The notes under the pieces are model-generated. The model was not told where the DNA came from. It saw nothing but the letters and a program-made list of their open reading frames with translations, and searched no databases. Position numbers and translations under genes: made by a program. A DNA stretch of 64,000 nucleotides from Cellulomonas sp. PhB150 (GTDB taxonomy: Bacteria > Actinomycetota > Actinomycetes > Actinomycetales > Cellulomonadaceae): NCBI RefSeq assembly GCF_003755175.1, contig NZ_RKHX01000006.1, forward strand, positions 62,001 to 126,000, written 5' to 3'. How positions within the stretch are numbered: the stretch's first letter is position 1; every line of letters starts with the position of its first letter. Of the stretch, positions 8,006 to 16,775 are shown in pieces.

Positions 8006-9298
8006 GTGGCGCAAAACGACCTAGCTCCCGGGCAGAGTCGAGTTGGCTATGCGTGGGACCCGAAAATTGTGGATCCGTACCCGGCGATGCTCCGAGACAT
8101 CGATGGGCGCATCGAGCTCGTGCTTCCGTACGATCGTGGCGACCAGCGGCTCCGTAGGCGGTACATCGGTGATCTAGTCCATTGGGGCGACGATCCCGAT
8201 CTTGTAAAGTTCGACTACGCATTGCCCGATAGGTTCTGGTTCTACGACGCATACGGGTTCGTGTGCTTGGTAGGCGTCAAGTCTCGATCGGGCAGCATTG
8301 TTGGCGCGCAGAGTAATTTGAGCGAGTGTCGGCTGACGATTCGGTACGCGGTTTTCACCGGGGATCCTTCGGTTGACTACTCGAGCGTTAATGGTCTGGC
8401 GGTCTGGACTGAGGGGTTGGGCCACTGGTACGGCGAGCGTTCGGTTACGACGTCACTCGACCCGCCTCGACCGAGTCGGTCTCCTGACGTCACGATCACG
8501 GTGAAGGCTGCGAGCGTCACGCGGCTCGATCGTCGACTGAATCTGAGCGTGCGGGCTGGAGTGGACTGGAGTGTCCCGGGTCGTGCTGGGCTGACATCGG
8601 TTCAGGAGATCGCTTCGACGGAGACTGTGATTGCCCGACCACGGGACTGGCAGAGCCACCTCGATATGCACTACGCGGTGCACGAGCTGGTGGAGCTCAG
8701 CGCCTGGTCTCCGATCGGCGTGCACCGAATCCGGGCGATGCACGCAAGAGACCCCCAGAGAGTCCTGTCAGGGGACATAGTCGGTGACCGCTGGGCGGAT
8801 GTCCGGACCTATGAGGTTCCTGCGACGCCGTCGACCGACCGGCGACACGACTTCCATTTCGAATATGGACACATCGGCGCGGCAGGCGTGCGCCGGTGGC
8901 TTCGACTGCGAGACGAGTTCCGTCGCGGGATTGCGGCCATGACATTTGGCATGCGTCATCCCGGCATGTCGGTCGATGGCCGGATTTCGGATGCAGGTAT
9001 AGGCCTCGAGGAAATCGGCTACCGCATCCTTGGTCGGCGTGCAGGCCATCACGCCATGCTTGAGTCCATCGCGCGCGAGGTCCGGGATCTCCTTCCGTTT
9101 GATGCCGCAGAGTGGGCCTCCGCATCGACGGGGATATATAACGACGTCAAGCATGCAGACAGACGAACGCCTTCGGTAGACGAAATGGTGGACTCGCTGC
9201 GACAGGACTATCGAGTTTTTCGAATCTGGGTGGCTCGCCGAATCGGCGTGCCAAAGAACGTTATTAGCGGCAGAGATTGGGCGCTGGATCGAATCTAG
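8006..9298 (+). CDS. ApeA-like HEPN protein, putative anti-phage factor
   Basis: The 430-aa protein starts at a GTG preceded by TTGGAGG at good spacing. The N-terminal half (about 1-230) is a beta-rich region with the GLAVWTEGLGHW pattern seen in ApeA N-terminal domains. The C-terminal part (about 295-425) is helical and ends in a HEPN-like YNDVKHADR segment (Asn379, Lys382, His383). ApeA proteins are HEPN ribonucleases reported to give abortive-type phage defence. The canonical Arg of the RxxxxH motif is not in register, so activity is uncertain. GC content is well below the host genes and the gene lies between the tRNA and the integrase, indicating acquired DNA. Confidence 0.6.
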   Translation: MAQNDLAPGQSRVGYAWDPKIVDPYPAMLRDIDGRIELVLPYDRGDQRLRRRYIGDLVHWGDDPDLVKFDYALPDRFWFYDAYGFVCLVGVKSRSGSIVGAQSNLSECRLTIRYAVFTGDPSVDYSSVNGLAVWTEGLGHWYGERSVTTSLDPPRPSRSPDVTITVKAASVTRLDRRLNLSVRAGVDWSVPGRAGLTSVQEIASTETVIARPRDWQSHLDMHYAVHELVELSAWSPIGVHRIRAMHARDPQRVLSGDIVGDRWADVRTYEVPATPSTDRRHDFHFEYGHIGAAGVRRWLRLRDEFRRGIAAMTFGMRHPGMSVDGRISDAGIGLEEIGYRILGRRAGHHAMLESIAREVRDLLPFDAAEWASASTGIYNDVKHADRRTPSVDEMVDSLRQDYRVFRIWVARRIGVPKNVISGRDWALDRI

Positions 9299-9333
9299 AC
9301 GCGCGGCAAATGCGGTCGCTTTCCCTGCGCTAA

Positions 9334-10443
9334 TCAGGGGGGAGCAGACCTTCGCGGCGGCTCCGGGAACAACGGCATTCGCTCCATCGCGACCCAGGGC
9401 GCCTCGGAGAACAGGTGGCCGTAGAGGTCCATGGTCATCGTTGCCGTGGCGTGGCCGAGGATCATCTGGACCGCCTTGACGTCGGCACCGGCTGCGATGA
9501 GCAGCGAGGCGGCGGTATGGCGAAGGTCGTGGATCGTCGTGCCGGCAAGGTCGACCGCCTGGGTGGTCTCGGTCCAGCGGGAGCGGACCCGGAAGTTCGT
9601 GTTGGTCCAGATCGCGCCCGTCGGGCTGGGGAACAGGTACGAGCCCGACGGTTCGTTCTCGATCCGGTCTCGCACGTACGTCTCGAGCGTCGGCGGGACC
9701 GGGACGGTACGGGTTTGGTGCGTCTTCGTCGGGCCGAAGACGGCACCGCTGGTCTTCTTCGACTGCGGGGCCGCGCGGTGGATCCGGACGCCCAGGCCGT
9801 GCGGTGTCTGGACGACGTCGTCGACCCGCAGCGCGCACATCTCCGAGAACCGGCAGCCGGCCAGGCCGAGGAAGAGCACGACCGGCCGGCAGTTCGGCGG
9901 CATGGCGTCGGCAAGCTTGCCGAGCTGCTCCGCGCGCAGCCAGTGCGGCTCCCGTTTGGTCGTGCCCTTGGGGAGCGGGATCGAGCGGGCGATGTTGACG
10001 GAGATCCGGCGGTCGCGGACGGCGTAGTCGAGCACGAGGCGGATGACGGACAGGACGCGCCGCCGGGTGGCCGTCGCGAGGCCGCGGACCGTCATCACCG
10101 TGAGCACTCGTTCGACGTCCGTCGCGGAGATGACGGCGATCGGCAGGCGCTCGATGACGGGGTCGACGTAGGAGTCGAGCAGGAACCGCGTCGTCTCTTG
10201 GCTCCGGACCGCCAGGTGCTGCCGGGAGGCCTGCCACTCCTCGGCCAGTGTCCCGAAGGACACTCGGCCGCGGGTGGGGTCGATCCACGTGCCGCTCTGG
10301 AGCTTGACCAGCTGGTCGGCCTCCCAGCGCTTGGCGTCCGTCCTGCGCGGGAAGGACTTCTCGGCGATGACCCGGTGCTCGAAGAAGACCTTCGCGCGCC
10401 AGGTCACCTTGCCCGAGGGAAGCGTCCGCCGGGTGACGGACAT
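9334..10443 (-). CDS. Tyrosine recombinase (phage-type integrase)
   Basis: The 369-aa integrase has an N-terminal arm-binding region, a SAM-like core-binding domain (about 62-145) and a C-terminal catalytic domain. The full catalytic set is visible: Arg198 (GCRFSE), Lys240, His305 and Arg308 (HDLRH), His331 (LGHAT) and Tyr341 (MDLYGHL). The start MSVTRRTLP is chosen because an upstream in-frame Met adds only low-complexity residues. It presumably recombined at the tRNA-Arg gene. No excisionase is seen upstream; a fragment of a relaxase gene sits there instead. Confidence 0.92.
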   Translation of the reverse strand: MSVTRRTLPSGKVTWRAKVFFEHRVIAEKSFPRRTDAKRWEADQLVKLQSGTWIDPTRGRVSFGTLAEEWQASRQHLAVRSQETTRFLLDSYVDPVIERLPIAVISATDVERVLTVMTVRGLATATRRRVLSVIRLVLDYAVRDRRISVNIARSIPLPKGTTKREPHWLRAEQLGKLADAMPPNCRPVVLFLGLAGCRFSEMCALRVDDVVQTPHGLGVRIHRAAPQSKKTSGAVFGPTKTHQTRTVPVPPTLETYVRDRIENEPSGSYLFPSPTGAIWTNTNFRVRSRWTETTQAVDLAGTTIHDLRHTAASLLIAAGADVKAVQMILGHATATMTMDLYGHLFSEAPWVAMERMPLFPEPPRRSAPP

Positions 10444-10504
10444 CAGCGTCGGCGCGGCTGCGCGGGCTCCCGATCGACCCACGAGGCCGGGATGACGGTG
10501 CCGA

Positions 10505-10771
10505 GCCGCCGAGCGGCTCGAGGCTGATGGGGTCGCGCCCGTCGCGGAACACCGCCGTCATCGGGGCCTCGGACACGGCTGCGCCTGCCCTGAGGCGGCC
10601 GTCGCCGATTCCTTGCAGGCCGTCGCCGATCCACCGGCCCGACGGGTTGCCCGTCTGCTCGTAGTAGACCGTCAGGGATTCGTCGGCGGACAGCCCCGCG
10701 TCGCCGGCCGCGACGTGCCGCGTCAGGTACGCGTACCCGTCGCCGACCGTCAGCTTGTGCATCGAGAGCAC
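10505..10771 (-). pseudogene. 5' fragment of a MobF (TrwC-type) relaxase
   Basis: A GTG with an excellent AGGAGG site opens a frame beginning VLSMHKLTVGDGYAYLTR, then YYEQTGNPSGRW and DGRDPISLEPLG. This is the recognisable N-terminus of TrwC/TraI relaxases, which nick DNA for conjugation. Similarity stops after about 88 residues and the frame then runs into antisense of the integrase gene. The His triad and the rest of the domain are absent. It is the decapitated start of a conjugation gene, so this element once belonged to a mobilisable or conjugative unit. Confidence 0.75.
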
Positions 10772-10998
10772 CGCGAGCACCTCCTGTGGGGGCGCTCGGG
10801 CGAGTGCTCCCACAAGTAGGTGTGCCAGAAAGTCTGCAAGACGCGAGGGAAGTTTCTGCCGCAGCGCGAATGGTGCAAAGGATGCCAGCCATGTGGACTG
10901 CGTCTCACGATGGGGAAGGACCGTCCGGAGTGAGTTCTACCGTGCCCTGCTCGTTGCCGGCCGGGTCGCGCGGCACGCTCCGCTGGTGTGGAACCTGG

Positions 10999-12180
10999 TC
11001 AAAAGCGTGGGTCGCACGTCCCCTTGCCGAGCAGTGCCAGACCGGTCAGGTCGCCCGCCTGGAACGTGTTCACGCCGGGCATCGCGGACGGGTTCATGAT
11101 CTGAGTAGGGTCGGCGACGTGGTCGAGACCGACCAGATGCGCGAGCTCGTGCATGACGATCGTGACGCCCTGCCCGTCGTAAGCCTGTGCGTCCATGACC
11201 TGCTCCACGTCCAGCTGGATGCCGCCCGTCACGTTGACCAGCAGCTGCCCGTCGATGGACACCGGCGTCGGCCCGCCAACGCCGGCGATGTTGCCGGCAA
11301 GGCGCATGTTCTGCGCCTCGGTGTCCCACTCGATCAGGACCGGGGCCCACCGGTCGCCGTACAGGGCCGGCTGGGACAGCGGCCGCATGCTGCGCAACGG
11401 GTCGCTCTCATCGGTGGCGCCGTCATTGACGAACACCAGCCCGCTCGCTGCTGACACCGCCGAGACCGCGGCCTCGATCATGTCGTTGCCGCCAGGTGGT
11501 GCGCCTGCGGTCCGCGTCACGTAGTGAATCGGGCGGCAGGGGTCCCACGAGACCGGGGTGATGCCGTCGGCCTGGACGTGCAGGAACTTGTATGAACTCG
11601 ACACCGAACCGACGAGCGGCGGGTGCCCGAGGGGAACGGTGCCCGCCTCGAATCCGGGCGTGGGGAACCCCATCGCAGAGCGGACGTTCTCGGGGATGGT
11701 CGTGGCCGTCGGCGGCGCCCCTGGCGCGGGTGACACAGGGACGTTGATGCCGCCCAGGTCAACGGGCGCACCGACCGGGGTGTGCGTGGTGAACGTGTTC
11801 CCGTACTTCAACCAAGCCCCCGTAATGAACGCCACCACGACGAACAGGACGAGCGTGTTCTGGTACCCCGCGGACTGCCGGATGCCTCCAGCTGGACGTC
11901 GCGACGCGCCAACGCTGTTCCTCGTGACGCGCCCCGCGCGGCGACCGTGCCGCGCCCGTCTGGATGTCTGAACGGTGGTCGGCGGCGCATACACCGTGGG
12001 TCCCTGCCGCCACGGGTCGGGGACGATCTCGTTCCCGGTGCGGGCTTCGTCGGCGACCCACTTGGGGACACGACCCGATGGTGACCGTGGCAAGTCGTCG
12101 TGTGGAATGTCGTTCACAGGCCGGCTGCGCTGCCCTTCAGGTTTGCGTTCGCACTGCTCATCGGCTTGCCCAGCTCGCAA
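10999..12180 (-). CDS. Membrane-anchored matrixin-like metalloprotease
   Basis: The 393-aa reading frame has a charged cytoplasmic N-terminus (about 105 residues), one membrane segment (about 109-126) and an extracellular domain. Near the C-terminus is a complete metzincin site, HELAHLVGLDH (His344, Glu345, His348, His354), followed by the Met-turn IMN. It should be a zinc endopeptidase at the cell surface. No prodomain cysteine switch is evident. The start is uncertain: neither the ATG at 12180 nor the GTG at 12117 has a clear ribosome site. It sits inside the tRNA-linked island between the relaxase fragment and the GIY-YIG pseudogene. Confidence 0.8.
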   Translation of the reverse strand: MRAGQADEQCERKPEGQRSRPVNDIPHDDLPRSPSGRVPKWVADEARTGNEIVPDPWRQGPTVYAPPTTVQTSRRARHGRRAGRVTRNSVGASRRPAGGIRQSAGYQNTLVLFVVVAFITGAWLKYGNTFTTHTPVGAPVDLGGINVPVSPAPGAPPTATTIPENVRSAMGFPTPGFEAGTVPLGHPPLVGSVSSSYKFLHVQADGITPVSWDPCRPIHYVTRTAGAPPGGNDMIEAAVSAVSAASGLVFVNDGATDESDPLRSMRPLSQPALYGDRWAPVLIEWDTEAQNMRLAGNIAGVGGPTPVSIDGQLLVNVTGGIQLDVEQVMDAQAYDGQGVTIVMHELAHLVGLDHVADPTQIMNPSAMPGVNTFQAGDLTGLALLGKGTCDPRF

Positions 12181-12242
12181 CTGAAGTTGAATCGCGGCAA
12201 GGGAATCCGCCTGCGTAGGTCTCGGTCGGCAAGGATGCGCAT

Positions 12243-12830
12243 GTGGCCAAGGAACTTTTAGGTCCGAGCCGTCTCTGGACGCGAGCCGAGGTCCTCGAGC
12301 GGCCCACTCCAGTTCCGGCGGCTCCAGGCGTGTACGCCCGGTACTTCGATGCGGTTCCGAGGGGCGTGCCCGTCGAGAGTTGCCATGTCGTTGACGACGC
12401 GGTGCTGCTGTACGTCGGAATCTCGCCCAAGCGGCCCTCGCTGCGAGGGTTGCCCACGAGTCGCAAGTCCCTGCGGACGCGGGTCAAATACCACTTTCGA
12501 GGAAATGCCGCGGGCTCGACGTTGCGGCTGACGCTCGGATCTCTACTGGCTGACGAGCTCGGAATCTCGCTCCGCCGTGTCGGAAGCGCCGGCACCCGAC
12601 TGCCTTGAGCGGGGGGGGAGGCGGTGCTGAACGAGTGGATGGCCCAGCATGCTCGTGTGTGCTGGATGAGCGATCCGCAGCCGTGGCTCGCTGAGACTCG
12701 ACTCCTGCAGGAGGTCGACTTGCCACTGAACCTGGACCAGAACCGCCATGACGGGTTCCACGCCACGCTGAGTCAAGCTCGGGCGCACCAACGTGAGCTC
12801 GCTCGATCTTTGCCCGTGCTCCCGCTCTAG
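12243..12830 (+). pseudogene. GIY-YIG nuclease-family gene with in-frame stop
   Basis: The frame opens at GTG 12243 after an AAGGA site. It shows PGVYARYF and LLYVGIS, the two strands of the GIY-YIG fold, then LRTRVKYHFRG. It meets TGA at 12606-12608. The same frame stays open from 12609 to 12830 and continues the family pattern (NEWMAQHARVCW, LPLNLDQN, HATLS). The break is next to a run of eight G (12611-12618). A single nonsense change, or paired indels at the homopolymer, would explain it. If translated, the first piece is 121 aa and lacks the C-terminal part of the family. Confidence 0.7.
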
Positions 12831-13085
12831 AACCGGCGCATCGGCGCATCGGCGGTGACATAGCGCCCGACTCTTCTTGCACGGCGTGCGACGCAGGGCG
12901 TCGCCGCACCGGTCCCCGTCGCGCGGAGTGCGTCGACCCGGGGCGACGGTCGGGCTCAGAGCCCCCCGAGGGTGAGGTCGCAAGTCTTCGTGCGGCAGTG
13001 GCGGTAGGCCGCGAGCTTGAGTGTGGGCGCGGTGTGCCAAACTGCCGCGTAGCCTGCTAGAAGCAGCGATCAGGAAGGTGAGTCC

Positions 13086-13358
13086 GTGGCCATCGCGATC
13101 GAGCACAACATCGAGGACAGGACGCACGAAGCCGTGCGAGCCAGAAGAGAAGCTCGGCGCGACCTGTATGTCCAAATCGCGCGGGAGCTCGTGACCCGGT
13201 CGTCGGCGGGAAGCGCGCCGTCGGAGTTGATCGAGGCATCTTCCCGCCAACTTGGGCTGCCTCCCGTCACCGTCGCGGAGCTCTACTGGGAAATGGTTCG
13301 CCGCGGGCTCTTTGACTTAGACGGCAAACTCACGGGGACCGCTCGACGACCGGCGTGA
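13086..13358 (+). CDS. Small protein upstream of dGTPase, winged-helix-like
   Basis: The 90-aa basic, helical protein starts at GTG 13086 behind an AGGAAGG site. Its stop overlaps the GTG of the dGTPase-like gene (GTGA), so the two are coupled. The C-terminal half (VTVAELYWEMVRRGLFDLDGKL) resembles a small winged-helix end, but I do not recognise a family. The 255 bases between the GIY-YIG pseudogene and this start contain no gene I can support. Confidence 0.6.
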   Translation: MAIAIEHNIEDRTHEAVRARREARRDLYVQIARELVTRSSAGSAPSELIEASSRQLGLPPVTVAELYWEMVRRGLFDLDGKLTGTARRPA

Positions 13359-14875
13359 ATGCGGACCCTGAGCAGCTTCTGCGACTGCGGACAGCCCGCT
13401 CGCGCTCGGAGCAAGAGATCGACCTGGAGAGCGCACTCTCAGAGGTGCTTGCGTCGCCCGGAGCCGGCGTTCCTACCGACGGCCGTAGTCCGTTTCGTCG
13501 CGATCGCGATCGCCTCTTGTACTCGACGGCCTTCGCCAGGCTCAGTGGCGTCACACAGGTCATCACGCCGTCCCCGTCTGGGCTCCAGACACACAACAGG
13601 CTTACCCACAGCTTGAAGGTTGGACAACTCGCTCGCACGATCGCCGAGCACATCATCGTCTCCGCAGAAGACCACGTCCTGGCACCATACGGCGGCGTCG
13701 ACGCCGACGTTGCCGAAGCGGCTGCATATGCGCATGACATCGGTCATCCACCGTTCGGCCACATCGGCGAGGAAGTGCTTGATGAGGTCGGACGCGAGTG
13801 GGGATTAGTTGGGTTCGAGGGAAACGCCCAATCCTTTCGGATCGTGACTCGCCTTGAGCAGCATGCCCTCGACGAGACGCGTGGCCTGGATCTAACCTCC
13901 GCCACGCTGGCGGCAATACTGAAGTACCCGTGGATCAGGTCAGACCACGACGATCGATTTCCTCTCGCGAGAGACTCCACCGACCTGCCGTTGTACGAGC
14001 TACGCAAGAAGAAGTTTTGTTCCTACGAGACGCCGTCCGAAAGAACCGGCAAGCATCCTGACACCGATTTTGCCCGTGCGCTGGAACTCATCCCGAAGGA
14101 CAAGTTTGGCCGGCCGCTCCAGGCCCCCGAGGCGAGCATCATGGATATCGCCGACGACATTACCTATGCAATGCATGACCTCGAGGATTTCTACCGCAGT
14201 CGGATCATAACCGGATCCGCAGTGAGCGCCGCGGCGAACTCCTGGCTTAGGCGCCACGAGGAGAAGAAGCGGACTCGGGTTCGCGACGATGGTGACGTCA
14301 TAGCTGCTCTGTACCAGAAGTTGGAGCGCGAGTACCCAACGCGGTTCCGCAGGGAACTACTGGACGTCGCAGTTGAGGCGGTGGCCAACACCGTAGAGAC
14401 GGCGATGAAGGAGCCATTCGATGGGAGTCCGTCGAAGGTCTCAACGGTACGTGCGCTGGTCAGCGCGACGATCACGAAGTCGATTGGTAATCTTGAGGTC
14501 GGTCAATCGCCAACAACGCCTCTCGCGCTGGTTCGACTTGGAGACGGCGACTGGCACTTTATCGAAGTGATAAAGGCGCTGACTAGGCACTTCGTTATTG
14601 CCCGACCAAATATGGCCAGCGTTCAGCGCGGTCAGCGCAAATTGCTCAGCGGTCTTGTACATCTCGTTGATGACTGGCGGCGAGATGAAGCAAAGAATCG
14701 GCTGCCTCAAACACTTTCTGAATATATCGACAACGCGTTGCAGGAATCGGACAGCGCACTCGCGCCGCGCCGCGCCGTGCTGGACTACGTGGCCAGCTTG
14801 AGCGATCATCAGGCGATCGAATTGCATCGAGTTCTTCGCGGTGGCTTGGTGGACCTGGCGGGGGGCTTCGTGTGA
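13355..14875 (+). CDS. HD-domain dGTP triphosphohydrolase-like protein
   Basis: The 506-aa protein carries the dGTPase/SAMHD1 HD fold: RLTHSLKV (His85), AYAHDIGHPPFGH (His127, Asp128, His131), FEGNAQSFRI, and a late metal-ligand Asp in DIADDITYAMHDLEDF. The reaction would be dNTP to deoxynucleoside plus triphosphate. Host dGTPases are housekeeping enzymes, but dGTPase and dCTP deaminase genes in islands can stop phage replication by nucleotide depletion. Lower GC than the host and the island position favour that role. It is coupled to the small upstream gene and followed by a HEPN-like gene. Confidence 0.85.
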   Translation: MNADPEQLLRLRTARSRSEQEIDLESALSEVLASPGAGVPTDGRSPFRRDRDRLLYSTAFARLSGVTQVITPSPSGLQTHNRLTHSLKVGQLARTIAEHIIVSAEDHVLAPYGGVDADVAEAAAYAHDIGHPPFGHIGEEVLDEVGREWGLVGFEGNAQSFRIVTRLEQHALDETRGLDLTSATLAAILKYPWIRSDHDDRFPLARDSTDLPLYELRKKKFCSYETPSERTGKHPDTDFARALELIPKDKFGRPLQAPEASIMDIADDITYAMHDLEDFYRSRIITGSAVSAAANSWLRRHEEKKRTRVRDDGDVIAALYQKLEREYPTRFRRELLDVAVEAVANTVETAMKEPFDGSPSKVSTVRALVSATITKSIGNLEVGQSPTTPLALVRLGDGDWHFIEVIKALTRHFVIARPNMASVQRGQRKLLSGLVHLVDDWRRDEAKNRLPQTLSEYIDNALQESDSALAPRRAVLDYVASLSDHQAIELHRVLRGGLVDLAGGFV

Positions 14876-14950
14876 CCGAGTCAACGTGGAGTCATGGCGA
14901 AATAACGGCTCACGCTCTGCGACCCCACCGCTTCACGTTTGGTGTCTGAC

Positions 14951-15451
14951 ATGCCGAAGCGAGACCTCGACAAATCGGCTAGTCGCTTTCTCAACGCTCT
15001 GCGACGAACGGGCGCAGGTCTCGAGGTTCAGCGTGAAAGGATCGTGCGCAGGGCCGCGACCGCCCCCAGAATCTTGCCAGGCACGCCGTGGGAGGCGGCC
15101 GATCTCACCGGGGATCCGGGGAACGACCTCGACTATTACATCTACGAGCTCGCGCGGCTGCAGGATTTGGGCCGAGCTGTAATTAGGGTCTTCGGAAGTC
15201 CGGGCCCGCTCGTAGAAGCAGAAGAGAAGCTCGGAAGTGCAATACCAAAGTTGAAAACCATCCGAAACCCGCTCACGCATCCGAGTGACAACGATGAACT
15301 AGATCAGGTTGCGTGGTTTAGCGCCGTTGTAAATCTCTTGCCGGACGGTAGCGTCGAGCGACTAGTTGACCCGCGCTTTGAACAGCACGATGCCGCGATG
15401 GCCTATCACGAGGCGTTGACAATGTTTCTGAGGGCGCGCTTAAGAGACTAG
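14951..15451 (+). CDS. Small HEPN-like protein
   Basis: The 166-aa helical protein (from ATG 14951; TTG 14939 and GTG 14942 are alternatives) contains KTIRNPLTHPSDN. Arg105-Asn106 and His110 form the R-N-x-x-x-H signature of HEPN ribonuclease or nucleotide-binding domains. It starts 75 bases after the dGTPase-like gene on the same strand, so joint expression is likely. It could be a toxin-type effector partnered with the dGTPase, or an unrelated island gene. The family is suggested only by the motif and the all-helical context. Confidence 0.5.
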   Translation: MPKRDLDKSASRFLNALRRTGAGLEVQRERIVRRAATAPRILPGTPWEAADLTGDPGNDLDYYIYELARLQDLGRAVIRVFGSPGPLVEAEEKLGSAIPKLKTIRNPLTHPSDNDELDQVAWFSAVVNLLPDGSVERLVDPRFEQHDAAMAYHEALTMFLRARLRD

Positions 15452-15677
15452 GGGGCGAAATTCGGGCGAGGCGACACCCCCCCGGATGACCTCGTCGTGA
15501 TCTATGTTGGGCGACGGTCTCGCTGGGCGAGGCTGATTGGGTGATCTGGCCGCCCCTCTGGTGGGATCCACGGGAAGGTCGTGGTCGTCCCGCCCGCCGC
15601 ATGACCAGCCCGGTCACCGTCGTCGTCGTGCTGCACCGTCGCGGCCTCAGCCCTGTCCCCGAGGCCGCGACGGTCCG

Positions 15678-16088
15678 TCAGGCGAAGAACTCGCCCCAGC
15701 GAACGTCGCCCTCGACGAGCAGCACGATCCGGCCGTCGTCGCTGCGGTACTCGGAGATGCTGCCGTGAGCGCGCTTCGTCCGTCGGATGGTCGGTCGCCC
15801 CGACGCGGCCATCCTCGCGACGTCGGCCTCGTCGAACCACGTGAGCCCGCAGAAGCCCCCGCAGCCGCACGGGTCCCAGGCCGCGATCGCGCCTCCAGCG
15901 CCGGCAGCCCGGGCGTAGTCCGACGAGATGTCGGTCGTAGCCATGACGTAGCGGCGCCTGTCCGGTGCGAGCACGGTGCCGTCGGGGTAGATGCCAGGCT
16001 CGGTCGGCTCAGGAGGGACAACCTGCGGCGACGACTTCACAGCGTCGACGATCTCGCTGAACGACGGCTGACGGCGCTGCTTGCCCAT
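15678..16088 (-). CDS. Hypothetical protein
   Basis: A 136-aa frame starts MGKQRRQPSFSEIVDAV. It contains a Cys-rich CGCGGFCG cluster near residue 76 and an acidic end (LLVEGDVRWGEFFA). I recognise no family. The Met at 16088 is chosen over the upstream one at 16166 because the extra 26 residues look non-coding. It lies between the HEPN-like gene and the inverted tRNA copy. The 226 bases before it (15452-15677) hold nothing I can identify. Confidence 0.5.
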   Translation of the reverse strand: MGKQRRQPSFSEIVDAVKSSPQVVPPEPTEPGIYPDGTVLAPDRRRYVMATTDISSDYARAAGAGGAIAAWDPCGCGGFCGLTWFDEADVARMAASGRPTIRRTKRAHGSISEYRSDDGRIVLLVEGDVRWGEFFA

Positions 16089-16206
16089 GGTGGAAGTATC
16101 GCCAGGGAGTCCAACGCAAACCCCGCACCAAGACCGCGTGAGAGCGAGGGCCATCAGCATCTGCACGTGCGCTCACGATCCTCGCCGGCGCCGCAACACC
16201 TCACCC

Positions 16207-16716
16207 ATGGGCGATGCTTTGCGGATGAGCCGTTGGTCGCTTGCCGCAAGATCGATGCGCGCGGCCGGGCATGGCACGTTCTACGTGGTCATGACTGTTT
16301 GCTTCATCGCATTCGTCACGATGGGCGTGACCTCGTGGCTGGACGAGCACCGGCCCGTCTACTGGGGCACGTTTCACACGACCACGGTCACGTGCGATCC
16401 CGGGCCGCGAGGTGGGTGCACCACGCACGGGACCTGGACCAGCGACGACGGGCGGCTCGTGAGGTCCGACGTCATGTTGGACGGCTCAGCGAGCGATGGC
16501 GGCACCACCCGAGCGAGCTACAAGCCCGGCGGCGCGATGGGCGACGACGAGAACAATGTGGTGCACACCGCAGCCTGGACGAATGCCGGGCTTTGGCTGC
16601 CATGGGCCGCGGCAGCGTTGGCCGCGGTTGGCGTTGGTTGGTACCGGCGCAAGTGGCGCCGGGAGGCCGCGGGCCGATCACGGCGATGCCGCACATCGCA
16701 CGGGCCATCGCGCTGA
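16207..16716 (+). CDS. Small membrane protein
   Basis: A 169-aa protein with a first membrane segment at about residues 23-40 (FYVVMTVCFIAFVTMG), an extracytoplasmic loop containing two Cys and many Thr/Asp, and a second segment at about 129-146 followed by a basic tail. This two-pass layout is common in actinobacterial hypothetical proteins. No family is recognised. Its 3' end overlaps the inverted copy of the tRNA-Arg 3' region by four bases, so the tail sequence may have been changed by the integration event. Confidence 0.5.
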   Translation: MGDALRMSRWSLAARSMRAAGHGTFYVVMTVCFIAFVTMGVTSWLDEHRPVYWGTFHTTTVTCDPGPRGGCTTHGTWTSDDGRLVRSDVMLDGSASDGGTTRASYKPGGAMGDDENNVVHTAAWTNAGLWLPWAAAALAAVGVGWYRRKWRREAAGRSRRCRTSHGPSR

Positions 16717-16775
16717 CCCGCAGCAACACACTGTGCGCCTGGGCAGATTCGAACTGCCGACACCCGCTCTAGGAG
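16713..16775 (-). repeat. Inverted copy of the tRNA-Arg 3' half (att-like)
   Basis: The reverse complement matches 7672-7734 at 59 of 63 positions, including the T-arm, acceptor 3' strand and flanking CACAGTGT. The 5' half of a tRNA is absent, so this is not a tRNA gene. On its far side two GCTGACCAC words lie 11 bases apart (16859, 16870), the reverse complement of the pair beside the tRNA. An island bounded by inverted rather than direct copies implies rearrangement or two elements. Confidence 0.8.

Noticed and set aside
16713-16775. Second tRNA gene
   Set aside because: Only the 3' half is present, without a 5' acceptor strand or D-arm.
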